64,000 nucleotides of DNA from CAWANF01 sp963783355. Its GTDB lineage: Bacteria > Bacteroidota > Rhodothermia > Balneolales > DATFMH01. Shown in pieces: positions 1 to 8,773 of the stretch. The position numbers were made by a program, and so were the translations under genes. Numbering within the stretch: the first letter of the stretch is position 1; every line of letters starts with the position of its first letter. The notes beneath the pieces were generated by a model that had not been told where the DNA came from, made no database searches, and saw nothing but the letters and a program-made list of their open reading frames with translations. The DNA lies in assembly GCA_963783355.1 (NCBI GenBank), contig CAWANF010000001.1:744001-808000 (forward strand). Reading direction: 5' to 3'.

Positions 1-357
1 AACCCCCTGTACAACTCCGTAACTGCGGTGCATTCCACCGGTAGATGCGCAGGCGCCCATGGCAATACACCATTTTGGATCGGGCATCTGATCCCAGATA
101 CGGCGGATGGCATGTGACATTTTGTATGTACACCATCCGGCAACAATCATCATGTCGCTTTGACGCGGGGAAAAACGGAATACTTCCGAACCAAAACGGG
201 ATACATCATATTTTGGCCCTGCAAACGCCATCATTTCGATTGCGCAGCAAGCCAGCCCCATTGGCATGGGCCAAACCGCGTTGGAACGAGCCCAGTTTAC
301 CAGTGAGTCAACTCTCGTTGTAAGAAATCCTTCGCCTAATGCACTTTCTAAACCCAT
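1..357 (-). CDS. nuoB: NADH-quinone oxidoreductase subunit B (NuoB), C-terminus outside window
   Basis: Peripheral-arm subunit of respiratory complex I that carries Fe-S cluster N2 and passes electrons to quinone at the membrane interface. The first 119 codons are present, read on the minus strand from ATG at 357; the frame is open to the window edge. Seen: NWARSNAVWPMPMGLACCAIEMMA-type core (in two pieces), with the tandem Cys37-Cys38 and Cys103 of GACASTGGM as three of the four cluster ligands; the fourth lies beyond base 1. It follows nuoA after a 9-base gap without an evident Shine-Dalgarno sequence, so it is probably read as part of a nuo operon continuing off the window. Confidence 0.95.
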   Translation of the reverse strand, partial: MGLESALGEGFLTTRVDSLVNWARSNAVWPMPMGLACCAIEMMAFAGPKYDVSRFGSEVFRFSPRQSDMMIVAGWCTYKMSHAIRRIWDQMPDPKWCIAMGACASTGGMHRSYGVVQGV

Positions 358-366
358 AATATTATA

Positions 367-753
367 TCAAATAGATTTGCCTGTTTTTTGTTTTAAATCC
401 CAATCGAGTGTGCCTTTTTTTAAGGTGTAAATTAACCCGATGAACAATATTAATAAAAATATCATCATGGCAATAAAAGTTCCGATACCAAGATGTTTAA
501 ACCGGACTGCCCATGGATATAAAAAAACTACCTCAAGATCGAATACGATAAATTCCATGGCTACCATGTAAAAACTGACAGAATACCGTTCACGGGCCTG
601 ACCAACCGGGTCCATTCCACTTTCATAGGGCCGTAATTTAATGACATTCGGGCGTTTTGGGCCTAATTTTACTGAAAGTACCATGAAAGCAAGTGCTACC
701 ACAATGGCTACACTAATTAATATTATGATTGGCAAGTAATTTTCTATCATCAT
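367..753 (-). CDS. nuoA: NADH-quinone oxidoreductase subunit A (NuoA)
   Basis: Small membrane subunit of complex I at the quinone-site junction. 128 residues, normal length. Three hydrophobic segments (about residues 6-28, 63-83 and 88-111) and the family signature: YESGMDP around residue 43 in the first loop, then EFIVFDLEVVFLYPWAV with its acidic residues in TM2. It is the first gene of the minus-strand nuo operon. The 227-base gap to the divergent gene at 981 must hold promoters for both directions; I could not pick a convincing box there. ATG at 750 is an equally possible start. Confidence 0.95.
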   Translation of the reverse strand: MMIENYLPIIILISVAIVVALAFMVLSVKLGPKRPNVIKLRPYESGMDPVGQARERYSVSFYMVAMEFIVFDLEVVFLYPWAVRFKHLGIGTFIAMMIFLLILFIGLIYTLKKGTLDWDLKQKTGKSI

Positions 754-980
754 TTTTTATCAAAATACGTTGTTTTGTATACAGTCTAAAAAGACTGCGC
801 AAAAATTAGGGCGATTGCTCTGAAATGTCAATCTAATATCGTTACTATTAAAATGCTTATAAAACTTATTTTTTATTACCCGTTATTGGAATACACTAAC
901 TTGTGCTTTAAGAGTAGCACAATAATCTTTAAATTATTCATAGGAAATAAGCTAAACACGGGTTAAAAGGACTATTAATT

Positions 981-1577
981 TTGGAAAAAATTCAAATGGA
1001 CATACTCGGGTTGTCAACCAGCCCCAGTAGCGGTGGCGCTTATGCCTTAATTCTTAATGAGATTGAGGGCCACCGGCGCCTGCCTATTATTATCGGTACG
1101 TTTGAAGCTCAGGCCATTGCCCTGGAATTGGAGCACATAAAGCCACCAAGACCTATGACCCACGATTTGTTGCGAAATATTATTCAGAGTTTCAGTACGT
1201 ATGTGAAACAAATATTTATTAATGATCTGAAAGACGGAACGTTTTACGCGGAAATTATTTATGATTTCGATGGACAGGAAATTCATCAGGATGCCCGTCC
1301 AAGTGATGCTATCGCCCTGGCTATTCGTTTTAACGCCCCTATATTTGTTTCAAAAGACGTTTTGGATGAAGCCGGAATCGTGACTGAGAATGGGGATGAG
1401 GTTTTAGGTGAAAAGACCGGGATAGAAGAAAAAATGGAAGAGCAGCCACTTCGGGAACTAAGTGAAGAAGATAATCGTATTAAGACATTACAAAAAGATT
1501 TGGAAACGGCTATCGCGAAGGAAGATTATGAAAAAGCCGCCAAACTCAGGGATGAAATAAAAAAAATGAAAGGATAA
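981..1577 (+). CDS. Bifunctional nuclease (DUF151) domain protein with C-terminal UVR motif
   Basis: 198 residues. Residues 1-130 form a DUF151/bifunctional nuclease (BFN) domain (start MEKIQMDILGLS, then the GGAYALILNE, RPMTHDLL and RPSDAIALAIR blocks). Residues about 160-196 form a UvrB/UvrC (UVR) motif (LEKA-type KEDYEKAAKLRDEIKKMK), a helical hairpin used for protein contacts. DUF151 proteins have reported DNase/RNase activity in plants and are widespread but poorly defined in bacteria. Start is TTG at 981 with AAAAGG just upstream. It is followed after 3 bases by bshC, so the two are probably co-translated. Confidence 0.88.
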   Translation: MEKIQMDILGLSTSPSSGGAYALILNEIEGHRRLPIIIGTFEAQAIALELEHIKPPRPMTHDLLRNIIQSFSTYVKQIFINDLKDGTFYAEIIYDFDGQEIHQDARPSDAIALAIRFNAPIFVSKDVLDEAGIVTENGDEVLGEKTGIEEKMEEQPLRELSEEDNRIKTLQKDLETAIAKEDYEKAAKLRDEIKKMKG

Positions 1578-1580
1578 ATA

Positions 1581-3191
1581 TTGCAGATTAAAAGCGTCGG
1601 GTTCTCAAACCTGCCTTTCTCGGAACTGTTTAAGACCTATATTTCTAATTACGCTCATTTAGCATCTTTTTATAACGGCAACCCTTTCGACGAGGAAGAA
1701 TTTACCGGACAGGCTGTAAATTATTTTTACCGGGGGAATCGAAAGGAACTGGCTGAAATTTTAAGAAAATTTAATAGCCGGTTTAAACCTGATTCATCTG
1801 CTTTAGCGAATATTGATCGAATTGAAAAAGAGGCCATAACTCTGGTTACCGGGCAGCAATTAGGGGTGTATGGCGGTCCGCTGTTTACGGTTTTTAAGAT
1901 CGTTACAACCATTTTGTTGGCTGAAAAGCTTGAAAAAGCCTCCGGCAGGGCAGTGGTGCCGGTGTTCTGGCTGGCTGACGAAGATCACGATTATGATGAA
2001 GTGGCTGATATTGTTGTGCCCAATCGTGACGATACGATCCATAAAACACTGAAGGGGAATTTTGCTCAACCCAAAGCCGTCGCTGATTTAATATTACCGG
2101 AAGTATATGACGCGTTTAGAAATGAAGTAAAAGAACTGTTGCCGGAAACAGCCTTTTCTGATGATTTGTGGAACATTCTGGACGACTGTTATCAATCAGG
2201 TTCTACATTTAAAAGTGCTTTCGGAAGTTTAATCAGCCGGATTTTTTCGAAACATGGCTTGGTTTTGGCTGGAAGCAATGATAAAGAAGTCAAAAGCTAT
2301 CTGAAAACAGACCTGATCAAAGCTATTGATAATGTTGACAGGATAGGCGGCGTTCTGGAAACACAATCGGCGGAGATTGCGACTCAGTTTCATCAACAGG
2401 CTTCGACCGATGAATCATTATTGTTTTTACTGGATGATAAACAGGGCAGGGTTCGTATTCATCACAACGACGGTCACTGGTCGGCCCCGGATGGAAAGGG
2501 CTGGTCCACCGAAGAATTGAAGAAATTGGTGTACGAACATCCTGAACAATTTTCGCCGAATGTATTTTTGCGTCCCATTTTGCAGGATATTTTACTTCCC
2601 AATATCGGATATATCGCCGGTCCCGGTGAATTGGCGTACTTCGGGCAAATGAAAAGTCTGTATGAGACATTTGAAGTCAATATGCCCTTTATCATTCCGC
2701 GTATGAGTGCAACGATCATCGAATCACCGGTCGAACGGGTTATGAGGGATTTACCATTTCAGTTTTATGAATACAATCAGCGTATCGAAGATTTGGAAAA
2801 GCAATTTGTGGAACTTGCCAATTCAAGGGATGTGAATGCTATTTTTAATGAATGGAAAAGGGAATCGGGGCAGTTAGCGGAATCTAAGATAGAATTGATA
2901 AGCGACATCGATGCTTCACTGGAAGGAACGGTGAAGAAGATCATGGCATCTCATGTCAATGAGCTGGATAAACTGAGAGGTAAAGTATTTCGCTCCATAA
3001 AAGAACGGAATGATATTCAGATCAAAAGAATTCATAAGATTCACACGAACCTGTTTCCCGAAAGAAGCTTGCAGGAAAGAGTGGTATCATTTATTTATTA
3101 TATGAATAAATATGGAGTTTCTGTTTGGGACGAACTTATTGAACATTCCACTGATATCAAGTTGGATACCCATAACTTAATTTATATTTAA
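1581..3191 (+). CDS. bshC: Bacillithiol biosynthesis cysteine-adding enzyme BshC
   Basis: Adds cysteine to glucosaminyl-malate in the last step of bacillithiol synthesis, the low-molecular-weight thiol of Firmicutes and many Bacteroidota. 536 residues, normal for BshC. Seen: ITLVTGQQLGVYGGPLFT near residues 86-103 (the family GQQ nucleotide-fold motif), PVFWLADEDHDYDEV near 127-141, and a helical C-terminal stretch after about 400 (coiled-coil region of BshC). Starts at TTG 1581 with AGGA eight bases upstream, inside the end of the preceding gene. bshA and bshB are not in the window. Confidence 0.93.
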   Translation: MQIKSVGFSNLPFSELFKTYISNYAHLASFYNGNPFDEEEFTGQAVNYFYRGNRKELAEILRKFNSRFKPDSSALANIDRIEKEAITLVTGQQLGVYGGPLFTVFKIVTTILLAEKLEKASGRAVVPVFWLADEDHDYDEVADIVVPNRDDTIHKTLKGNFAQPKAVADLILPEVYDAFRNEVKELLPETAFSDDLWNILDDCYQSGSTFKSAFGSLISRIFSKHGLVLAGSNDKEVKSYLKTDLIKAIDNVDRIGGVLETQSAEIATQFHQQASTDESLLFLLDDKQGRVRIHHNDGHWSAPDGKGWSTEELKKLVYEHPEQFSPNVFLRPILQDILLPNIGYIAGPGELAYFGQMKSLYETFEVNMPFIIPRMSATIIESPVERVMRDLPFQFYEYNQRIEDLEKQFVELANSRDVNAIFNEWKRESGQLAESKIELISDIDASLEGTVKKIMASHVNELDKLRGKVFRSIKERNDIQIKRIHKIHTNLFPERSLQERVVSFIYYMNKYGVSVWDELIEHSTDIKLDTHNLIYI

Positions 3192-3195
3192 GCAG

Positions 3196-3789
3196 GTGAG
3201 CGTATCAACAGAAATACCGCTGCGAAAAAGAGAAATTCGAAAGATTCTCGTAAGGAGGCGCTTATCAATTCCTGATCAATTAAGAGAAGAAAAGAACCAT
3301 TTGATATTTGAACGATTATTAGAAATTCCGGAATTGAAAAATGCAAAAACCGTTCATCTTTATATTCCCATCAATGGGAAAAAGGAAGTGGATACCTGGC
3401 CGGTCATCTCCTATTTTTTGGGAGCACATAAAAAAGTCATCGTTCCGGTCATGGAATTTAATTCGGTTGTGTTACATCATGTTTATCTTGAGGATATCGA
3501 CGATTTAAAACCTAATAAATGGGGCGTAGAGGAACCGGAACAAAGAATTCCAGCTGACATCGATGCCCTTGATATCGTTCTTGTACCTATGATTGGTGGA
3601 GACACAAAAGGAAACCGAATAGGTTATGGCAAAGGGTATTATGACAGTTTTCTGAAACAAACTAAAGCCGTTAAAATCGGTTTGTTATACGAAGAGTGCC
3701 TGGTTGATGAAATACCGGTAGAATCGCATGATATCAGGCTGGATATTATGGTAACGGATAAACAAGTTATTCGAACAGCTAACTCCTGA
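3196..3789 (+). CDS. 5-formyltetrahydrofolate cyclo-ligase
   Basis: Converts 5-formyl-THF to 5,10-methenyl-THF with ATP, recycling a folate that inhibits one-carbon enzymes. 197 residues. Seen: the basic N-terminal block KREIRKILVRRR, the central strand VLVPMIGGDTKGNRIGYGKG, and the glycine-rich phosphate loop RIGYGKGYYDSFL around residues 143-155. Start is GTG at 3196, four bases after the bshC stop, so it is probably in the same operon. An AAGGAGG-like string inside the gene near 3253 is not followed by a usable start. Confidence 0.93.
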   Translation: MSVSTEIPLRKREIRKILVRRRLSIPDQLREEKNHLIFERLLEIPELKNAKTVHLYIPINGKKEVDTWPVISYFLGAHKKVIVPVMEFNSVVLHHVYLEDIDDLKPNKWGVEEPEQRIPADIDALDIVLVPMIGGDTKGNRIGYGKGYYDSFLKQTKAVKIGLLYEECLVDEIPVESHDIRLDIMVTDKQVIRTANS

Positions 3790-3833
3790 TATCAATAGGA
3801 ATTATCCTGAAAAGTTATCATTTTTAGGATATA

Positions 3834-4565
3834 GTGAACCTTAATTATAAAACTTTCGTAGAAATTAGAAAAAAACGAAAGAAAACTATGGCTGAGAAAA
3901 CCCGTCAGGCAAGTCAGACATCAAATTTGAATGATTATTATTCCTACTCTGAAAATGATCTTCAGATTGCACTGGATGAATTCTTAGAAGAGGAAAAAAA
4001 GAAAGAAATCAAACCGAAACTCTGGAATTTTCAGACGGTTAGTGGATTTGCTTTAATTTTTATAGCCCTGACATTCCTGATTCAGGAATTAGGCTTGCAT
4101 ATTGGTCCGAATTTAACCGGAATTATGGGTGCCTTACCGATAATAGGAGGGATCATTGTAACCATTGTCGGACTTGGATTTTTTAGCAGGGATCGAAAAC
4201 GTAAAAGAAAAGAGCGCCACAGAAAAAGAAGACAAGAGCGTCATTTGTACAATAGCCTGAATGAAAAAGACCGATCATCATTTGGAGAGAAAAAAACGTC
4301 ATTATCGGGTTCATATAGCGGAATGAATATCAAAGTTGATAATTATGCGCTGCGGCAACGCAAGAAAATGTTTAAATCCAGGAGAGATAAAAGAGTATTT
4401 GGGGTATGTGGTGGTCTGGCAAAATATTTCGGAGTAGGTTCCACGTTTGTTCGTCTCATGTTTGTTGTCGGAACTCTTCTCGGATATGGTTTCCCGATAT
4501 TATTATATTTGGCACTGGCTATAGTGTTACCTAAAGAACCGATAAGTTTAGCCGACTTCGATTAA
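3834..4565 (+). CDS. PspC-domain membrane protein
   Basis: 243 residues. N-terminal third is charged and soluble; two hydrophobic segments follow (about residues 70-88 and 96-115), then a very basic linker (RKRKRKERHRKRRQERH), and a C-terminal PspC domain (about 180-236; RVFGVCGGLAKYFGV then a transmembrane helix). PspC domains occur in envelope-stress (phage shock) systems and in many uncharacterised membrane proteins; here no other psp genes are seen, so the role is open. GTG start at 3834 has AGGA five bases upstream; ATG at 3888 is an alternative. Confidence 0.8.
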   Translation: MNLNYKTFVEIRKKRKKTMAEKTRQASQTSNLNDYYSYSENDLQIALDEFLEEEKKKEIKPKLWNFQTVSGFALIFIALTFLIQELGLHIGPNLTGIMGALPIIGGIIVTIVGLGFFSRDRKRKRKERHRKRRQERHLYNSLNEKDRSSFGEKKTSLSGSYSGMNIKVDNYALRQRKKMFKSRRDKRVFGVCGGLAKYFGVGSTFVRLMFVVGTLLGYGFPILLYLALAIVLPKEPISLADFD

Positions 4566-4587
4566 CTGAATTTATTACGACGAATAC

Positions 4588-5202
4588 ATGCTGATAACCT
4601 TTGAAGGTATTGATGGTTGCGGGAAAACCACCCAATTAAAATTATTGAAGGACCGGTTAATAAATGAGGGAATTCCTGTTTCCGATTTCCGTGAGCCTGG
4701 AGGGACCGATTTGTCGGAAGTGATTCGGGGAATATTGCTCAATCCGGAAATAGAGATACACCCGGTTACGGAATTATTGCTATTTTCAGCGGCACGTTCA
4801 CAGCTGATCGCGGAAAAAGTAAAGCCGGAACTTGAAAAAGGATATGTCGTTTTACTCGATCGTTTTTATGATTCCACCATAGCATACCAGGGATACGGAC
4901 GGCAATCACTGGATATTCACGGTATCCATAGTATAAATAAAATCGCTTCTCACCAGTTGGAACCCGATCTGACCATTTATATGAAAATTAGTCTTGAGGA
5001 AGCAGAGAAGAGGCGTTCTCATTTACAGAAAGACCGGATGGAGAGTTTTGGGAACTCTTTCTATGATGAAGTGATTCGCGGATTTGAAGAACTTGCAAAG
5101 CAAGAAACGAGGATTATTACCATGGATGCCACTCTTGAACGTAATAAGGTTCATGAGATGATATGGAATATTGTTACAGAAAAGCTCGGAACATCTGAGT
5201 AA
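4588..5202 (+). CDS. tmk: Thymidylate kinase
   Basis: Phosphorylates dTMP to dTDP for DNA synthesis. 204 residues, normal length. Seen: P-loop FEGIDGCGKTTQ at residues 5-16, the REPGGT substrate motif at about 36, the DRFYDSTIAYQG motif at about 93-104, and a LID-like arginine-rich segment (EKRRSHLQKDRME). ATG 4588 lies 22 bases after the PspC gene. Last gene of the plus-strand run that begins at 981. Confidence 0.96.
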   Translation: MLITFEGIDGCGKTTQLKLLKDRLINEGIPVSDFREPGGTDLSEVIRGILLNPEIEIHPVTELLLFSAARSQLIAEKVKPELEKGYVVLLDRFYDSTIAYQGYGRQSLDIHGIHSINKIASHQLEPDLTIYMKISLEEAEKRRSHLQKDRMESFGNSFYDEVIRGFEELAKQETRIITMDATLERNKVHEMIWNIVTEKLGTSE

Positions 5203-5299
5203 TATGGTTACGCCGTAAAAGTTGTTCTGATTTGGCAATCAGATAACTATGTTATTATTGCCTTTAACAAAATTTAAGAGATTCGCAATATTGACATTC

Positions 5300-5315
5300 A
5301 ATCAATTTATTGATT
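5300..5315. promoter_or_regulatory. AT-rich inverted repeat, possible operator
   Basis: AATCAAT-tt-ATTGATT, a perfect 7-2-7 inverted repeat in the 294-base gap between tmk and the SRPBCC gene, immediately downstream of a TTGACA at 5291. Such a dyad could be a repressor site, but it may be chance in AT-rich DNA. Confidence 0.25.
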
Positions 5316-5358
5316 ACGTATTAATACACTCTGCCAAATAAAATAATATCACAAAAAA

Positions 5359-5389
5359 TTGCTGATCTCCATAAAAATTCGTATTTTTG
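5359..5389 (+). promoter_or_regulatory. Candidate Bacteroidota-type promoter of the SRPBCC gene
   Basis: TTG at 5359-5361 and TATTTTTG at 5382-5389, 20 bases apart, match the Bacteroidota primary sigma consensus (-33 TTG, -7 TAnnTTTG). Transcription would start near 5395-5400, giving a leader of about 100 bases for the gene at 5497, which also has its own terminator. The rest of gap 5203-5496 holds only the dyad at 5300. Confidence 0.55.
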
Positions 5390-5496
5390 TTTTATTGTGG
5401 ATTAAAAATATCACAAATCCAGTTACCGAAAATGATACAACGTTTTTGGTAGAGAAACCGAACCTATCAAATTCACGAAGAAGAATCTAATCGATT

Positions 5497-5976
5497 ATGG
5501 CGCACGAAAGAATCGAAGTAAATTTGCCCCTAGCCAAAGTTTATGAATTAATGAGCTCTCCAACCCGCTTCCCATTATTTTTGGAGAGAATTTCTGAAGT
5601 TAACAAATTGAGTTCTCAGTCTTTCGAATATGTCACTGAAATTGGTGACGATGAGTATCGTTGGACTACGAATGTTATTGATGACTTGAGAAATACTCGT
5701 TTTGCCTGGATAACCATTAACGGTAATTTAAATCAAACCGGTACCATTCGTTTTACTCCTCTGGAAAATGGAACGAAAACCCGTGTTGATTTTAGCCTTG
5801 ACTACCGTACTTTCTTTGGCGATCCCAGTGAAGCGTTGGCATCATTCATTGAAGAATTACAAACTCAGTTGGCTAGTGATTTGAAAAAATTTAAAGAATT
5901 GGCTGAAGCTGACGAGTTTGGTGAAACTGAAGCCAGTGCAGCAGTTGAAGAAGAAAATAAAGAAGTTACCGTCTAA
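5497..5976 (+). CDS. SRPBCC (START-like) family protein
   Basis: 159 residues. Helix-grip fold of the polyketide cyclase/Coq10/START type: SPTRFPLFLERISEV near residue 22-36, alternating strands (DEYRWTTNVID, NTRFAWITING, GTIRFTPL, TRVDFSLDYR) and a long C-terminal helix (about 110-140), then an acidic tail. These proteins bind hydrophobic ligands; the ligand here is unknown. Monocistronic, between a Bacteroidota-type promoter and a strong terminator, which suggests substantial independent expression. Confidence 0.8.
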   Translation: MAHERIEVNLPLAKVYELMSSPTRFPLFLERISEVNKLSSQSFEYVTEIGDDEYRWTTNVIDDLRNTRFAWITINGNLNQTGTIRFTPLENGTKTRVDFSLDYRTFFGDPSEALASFIEELQTQLASDLKKFKELAEADEFGETEASAAVEEENKEVTV

Positions 5977-6000
5977 GGTAACTTTGATTCATAAATTTAG

Positions 6001-6025
6001 AGGGGCTTTAACGCCCCTTTTTTTT
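6001..6025 (+). terminator. Rho-independent terminator after the SRPBCC gene
   Basis: AGGGGC (6001-6006), loop TTTAAC, GCCCCT (6013-6018), then a run of eight T. Perfect G+C-rich stem 25 bases after the stop at 5976. Confidence 0.92.
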
Positions 6026-6098
6026 ATCCATTTTTTTCTTTGTTTAAGATCCTCAATATTGTTGTGGGCATAACAGAGTTGTTTTCAAGTTTAGACAG

Positions 6099-6965
6099 GT
6101 GAAGATAAACGAATTTTTAGCTTCGGATGTCTGTGAGCATCCTTTTTGTATTCTAATTGGATACCCTGTATCTCATAGCTGGTCTCCCATAATGCACAAT
6201 ACCGCTATTGGTCATTATGGCTTTGATTTGAGTTATACAGCCCTGGAAGTACCGGAAAATGATTTGATCCATTTGCCTGGGGTATTGAACCATAAAAATT
6301 TCGTCGGATCCAATGTTACCATCCCTCATAAACGTATTGCTTGTGATTTCGTTGATGAACTGGACCAAATTGTAACATCAATAGGAGCATTAAATACCAT
6401 TTACAAAAAAGGCGAAAAGCTTCTGGGAACGAATACCGACGTGTATGGATTCTCACTGCCACTGGAAAAATATCAGGAAGACATTTATGGCCGTGATGCA
6501 GTCGTTTTCGGAACAGGGGGAGCTAGTCGCTCCATTGTATATGCATTAGGAAATTTAGGAATAGAAACGATTTATCTTGTTTCCCGGAACCCTGCTGAAA
6601 TTGATGCACGGCAATTTCAAACTCAATCCGAGTTACAGGTTGTTTCTTATGATGCCTGGAGCTATTACATCGATGACACAGCCTTGTTAGTAAATGCATC
6701 TCCGCAGGGAATGGTCCCCCTTGAGAATACCTCACCGGTAGCAGAATCGGATGCCGGATTACTGGATGGAAAAATTTGTTATGATATTGTTTGTAAACCT
6801 GTTCGGACCAAGTTCCTTGCCATGGCGCTTGATGCAGGTGCTACAATAATAGAGGGGCTTGATATGTTAATTCATCAGGGCAGTGAATCATTCAAAGTAT
6901 GGACAGGGAAACCTTTTCCTATTGATTTAGTTCGTTCGAAATTAACAGAAAAAATTTATGGGTAA
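6099..6965 (+). CDS. aroE: Shikimate dehydrogenase
   Basis: Reduces 3-dehydroshikimate to shikimate with NADPH in the aromatic amino-acid pathway. 288 residues. Seen: substrate motif GYPVSHSWSP (21-30), SNVTIPHK with catalytic Lys78, TNTDVYG with Asp114, the dinucleotide loop FGTGGASRS (137-145) and the closing GLDMLIHQGSESFKVWTG. The GTG start at 6099 gives about 12 residues more than the usual N-terminus. Overlaps pgeF by 8 bases. It supplies chorismate for the trp operon 14 kb away. Confidence 0.95.
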   Translation: MKINEFLASDVCEHPFCILIGYPVSHSWSPIMHNTAIGHYGFDLSYTALEVPENDLIHLPGVLNHKNFVGSNVTIPHKRIACDFVDELDQIVTSIGALNTIYKKGEKLLGTNTDVYGFSLPLEKYQEDIYGRDAVVFGTGGASRSIVYALGNLGIETIYLVSRNPAEIDARQFQTQSELQVVSYDAWSYYIDDTALLVNASPQGMVPLENTSPVAESDAGLLDGKICYDIVCKPVRTKFLAMALDAGATIIEGLDMLIHQGSESFKVWTGKPFPIDLVRSKLTEKIYG

Positions 6966-7713
6966 ATTAACATTAGTTCATCCTGTCTCCTGGAGAAAAA
7001 ATGAAGTAGTAACGGCTGTTTTCACTACGAAAAATGAAGATTATTTTCAGGATGAAAGAAAAATTCCCGGGTTAAACCTGGGATTCAACACGAATGAGGA
7101 TCGATCTGTAGTCGAGAATAACAGGAATGTGTTATTCCATGACCTGGGGATCACAGCTGGTAATTTAGCACTGGTCAGGCAGGTACATAGTAACCGCGTC
7201 GTTGTTGTTGATAAGGGCGGATATTATGAATCCGCCGATGCGATGGTTACTTCAAAATCCGGTTTGACCCTGGGAATTCAGGTGGCAGATTGTTCGGCTG
7301 TTTTACTGACTGACACTGTCAACAAGGTCATTGCGGCCGCACATGCGGGCTGGCGGGGTGCGGTTTCAGGAATCGTAAAAAAAACCATTGATGAAATGCT
7401 GAATTTGGGTGCCGATCCCAAAAAAATAAATGCTTATGTAAGTCCCTGTATAGGTATACGGGAATTTGAGGTGGGAGAAGAAGTTGCCAGACAGTTTCCC
7501 GATGAGTTTGTAGATTACCAGCATTTTGAGAAACCACATGTCGATTTGAAAAGTTTTATTCGAAATGAACTGGTCCAAAAAGGAGTCAATGCCAGTTCCA
7601 TAGAGATCGACCCCCATTGTACAAAAACAGAACCGGATTTATTCTATTCTTATCGGCGTGAAAAGGAAAAGAGTGGCCGGATGATGGGACTCATTCGCAT
7701 AAATGTAATTTAG
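6958..7713 (+). CDS. pgeF: Peptidoglycan editing factor PgeF (YfiH / multicopper laccase-fold family)
   Basis: 251 residues. Family (PF02578) with purine nucleoside phosphorylase / laccase-like activities in various members and UDP-MurNAc-dipeptide editing in E. coli. Seen: metal-site residues His77 (RQVHSNRV), Cys112 (VADCSAVLL) and His129 (AAHAGWRG), followed by YVSPCIG and the C-terminal FYSYRRE...GRMMGLI. ATG 6958 sits inside the end of aroE (translational coupling). Confidence 0.92.
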   Translation: MGKLTLVHPVSWRKNEVVTAVFTTKNEDYFQDERKIPGLNLGFNTNEDRSVVENNRNVLFHDLGITAGNLALVRQVHSNRVVVVDKGGYYESADAMVTSKSGLTLGIQVADCSAVLLTDTVNKVIAAAHAGWRGAVSGIVKKTIDEMLNLGADPKKINAYVSPCIGIREFEVGEEVARQFPDEFVDYQHFEKPHVDLKSFIRNELVQKGVNASSIEIDPHCTKTEPDLFYSYRREKEKSGRMMGLIRINVI

Positions 7714-7725
7714 GTAGCTTCTGTT

Positions 7726-8625
7726 TTGATTCGAATAAGTTATTCCCCCGGATATTATGCACCTTTACCCGAAAAGCATATCTTCCCAATGGGAAAGTTT
7801 GAAGGCCTTTATCGCTATCTGACAGGCAATAATATCATAAAAGAATCTCACATCATTTGTCCGACGCCGGCAAGTACCTATCAGCTGTTGAATGTTCATA
7901 CTCCACGGTATATTGAAGGAATAATCAGGGGCAAACTGGACCGAAAAGAAGAGCGAAAATTAGGATTACCCTGGTCCAAAGCCTTGGCTCGAAGATCCTG
8001 TCTTGCTGTAAAGGGGACGATTAATGCGGCCTTAATGGCTTTGGAAGACGGAATTTCCGGTAATCTGGCTGGCGGTACTCATCATGCATTTCCTGACTGG
8101 GGAGAAGGTTTTTGTGTGTTCAACGATGTCGCTGTCGCAATCCGGGTTTTGAAGACAAATATGTGGATTAAAAAGGCGATGGTCATCGATTGTGATGTTC
8201 ATCAGGGAAACGGAACCGCATATTTTTTCAAAAACGATCCCGATGTATTCACATTTTCCATTCATGGAGCTAAAAATTATCCATTCAGAAAGCCTCCGTC
8301 CGATCATGATGTAGGATTACCTGATAAGACCGGTGATAAAACCTATTCGCGTGCTCTTTCCGATGCCCTGGATCACATTTTTTCAGTTTTTCAACCCGAT
8401 ATTGTTTTTTACTTAGGGGGAATTGATATTCTCGAGACAGACCATTTTGGCCGTTTATCGTTGTCTGTCAATGGTTTGATTGATCGGGATCAAATGGTCA
8501 TACAGAGTGTTTTTCAAAAGAATATTCCCCTGGTTTTGTTGTTATCTGGGGGATATGCTCCGACACTGGAACAAACGGTTTCCGCACACTCTCATATGTA
8601 TAAAATTGCCTCTGAATTGGTATGA
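7726..8625 (+). CDS. Histone deacetylase superfamily amidohydrolase
   Basis: 299 residues, the size of bacterial acetoin-utilisation/acetylpolyamine amidohydrolases. Seen: GGTHHAFPDWGEGFCVFND with the active-site His pair 119-120, VIDCDVHQGNGT with zinc ligands Asp157 and His159, the third ligand Asp234 in YLGGIDILETD, and GGY at 275-277 carrying the catalytic Tyr. All catalytic residues are intact. Substrate cannot be predicted; candidates are acetyl-lysine or acetylpolyamines. TTG start at 7726, 12 bases after pgeF, so probably co-transcribed with aroE-pgeF. Confidence 0.9.
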   Translation: MIRISYSPGYYAPLPEKHIFPMGKFEGLYRYLTGNNIIKESHIICPTPASTYQLLNVHTPRYIEGIIRGKLDRKEERKLGLPWSKALARRSCLAVKGTINAALMALEDGISGNLAGGTHHAFPDWGEGFCVFNDVAVAIRVLKTNMWIKKAMVIDCDVHQGNGTAYFFKNDPDVFTFSIHGAKNYPFRKPPSDHDVGLPDKTGDKTYSRALSDALDHIFSVFQPDIVFYLGGIDILETDHFGRLSLSVNGLIDRDQMVIQSVFQKNIPLVLLLSGGYAPTLEQTVSAHSHMYKIASELV

Positions 8626-8703
8626 GGCACAATAAGTGCAAAAAATATCGTTTAACGGAAAAACGTTATTATATAGATACTCTATTTAATCGGTTAAAAA
8701 TAG

Positions 8704-8711
8704 TATCTTTG
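8704..8711 (+). promoter_or_regulatory. Candidate Bacteroidota -7 box upstream of dxr
   Basis: TATCTTTG followed by CA, an exact TAnnTTTG match. The expected -33 TTG is not clear (the region is TTTAAT near 8685). Transcription would start around 8717, almost on the ATG of the small ORF at 8720. Confidence 0.5.
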
Positions 8712-8719
8712 CAGTGAAC

Positions 8720-8773
8720 ATGAATATGGTTTCAATGAGAGACCTGAAGTTGATTAATATAGATTTCGTTTGA
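8720..8773 (+). CDS. Possible 17-codon leader ORF upstream of dxr
   Basis: Reads MNMVSMRDLKLINIDFV and stops at TGA 8771-8773, overlapping the dxr TTG start (8770-8772) as TTGA. It begins a few bases after the predicted transcription start. It may serve translational coupling to dxr, whose own TTG start has no clear ribosome-binding site. No homology is recognised; this could be a chance ORF. Confidence 0.25.
   Translation: MNMVSMRDLKLINIDFV

Noticed and set aside
45..323. 92-codon plus-strand ORF at the left edge
   Set aside because: It is a shadow of nuoB read in the opposite strand; the minus-strand NuoB frame is unambiguous.
3250..3262. Strong AAGGAGG as start of a shorter gene inside the formyl-THF cyclo-ligase
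   Set aside because: No start codon in a sensible frame follows, and the N-terminal basic block upstream is conserved in the family.
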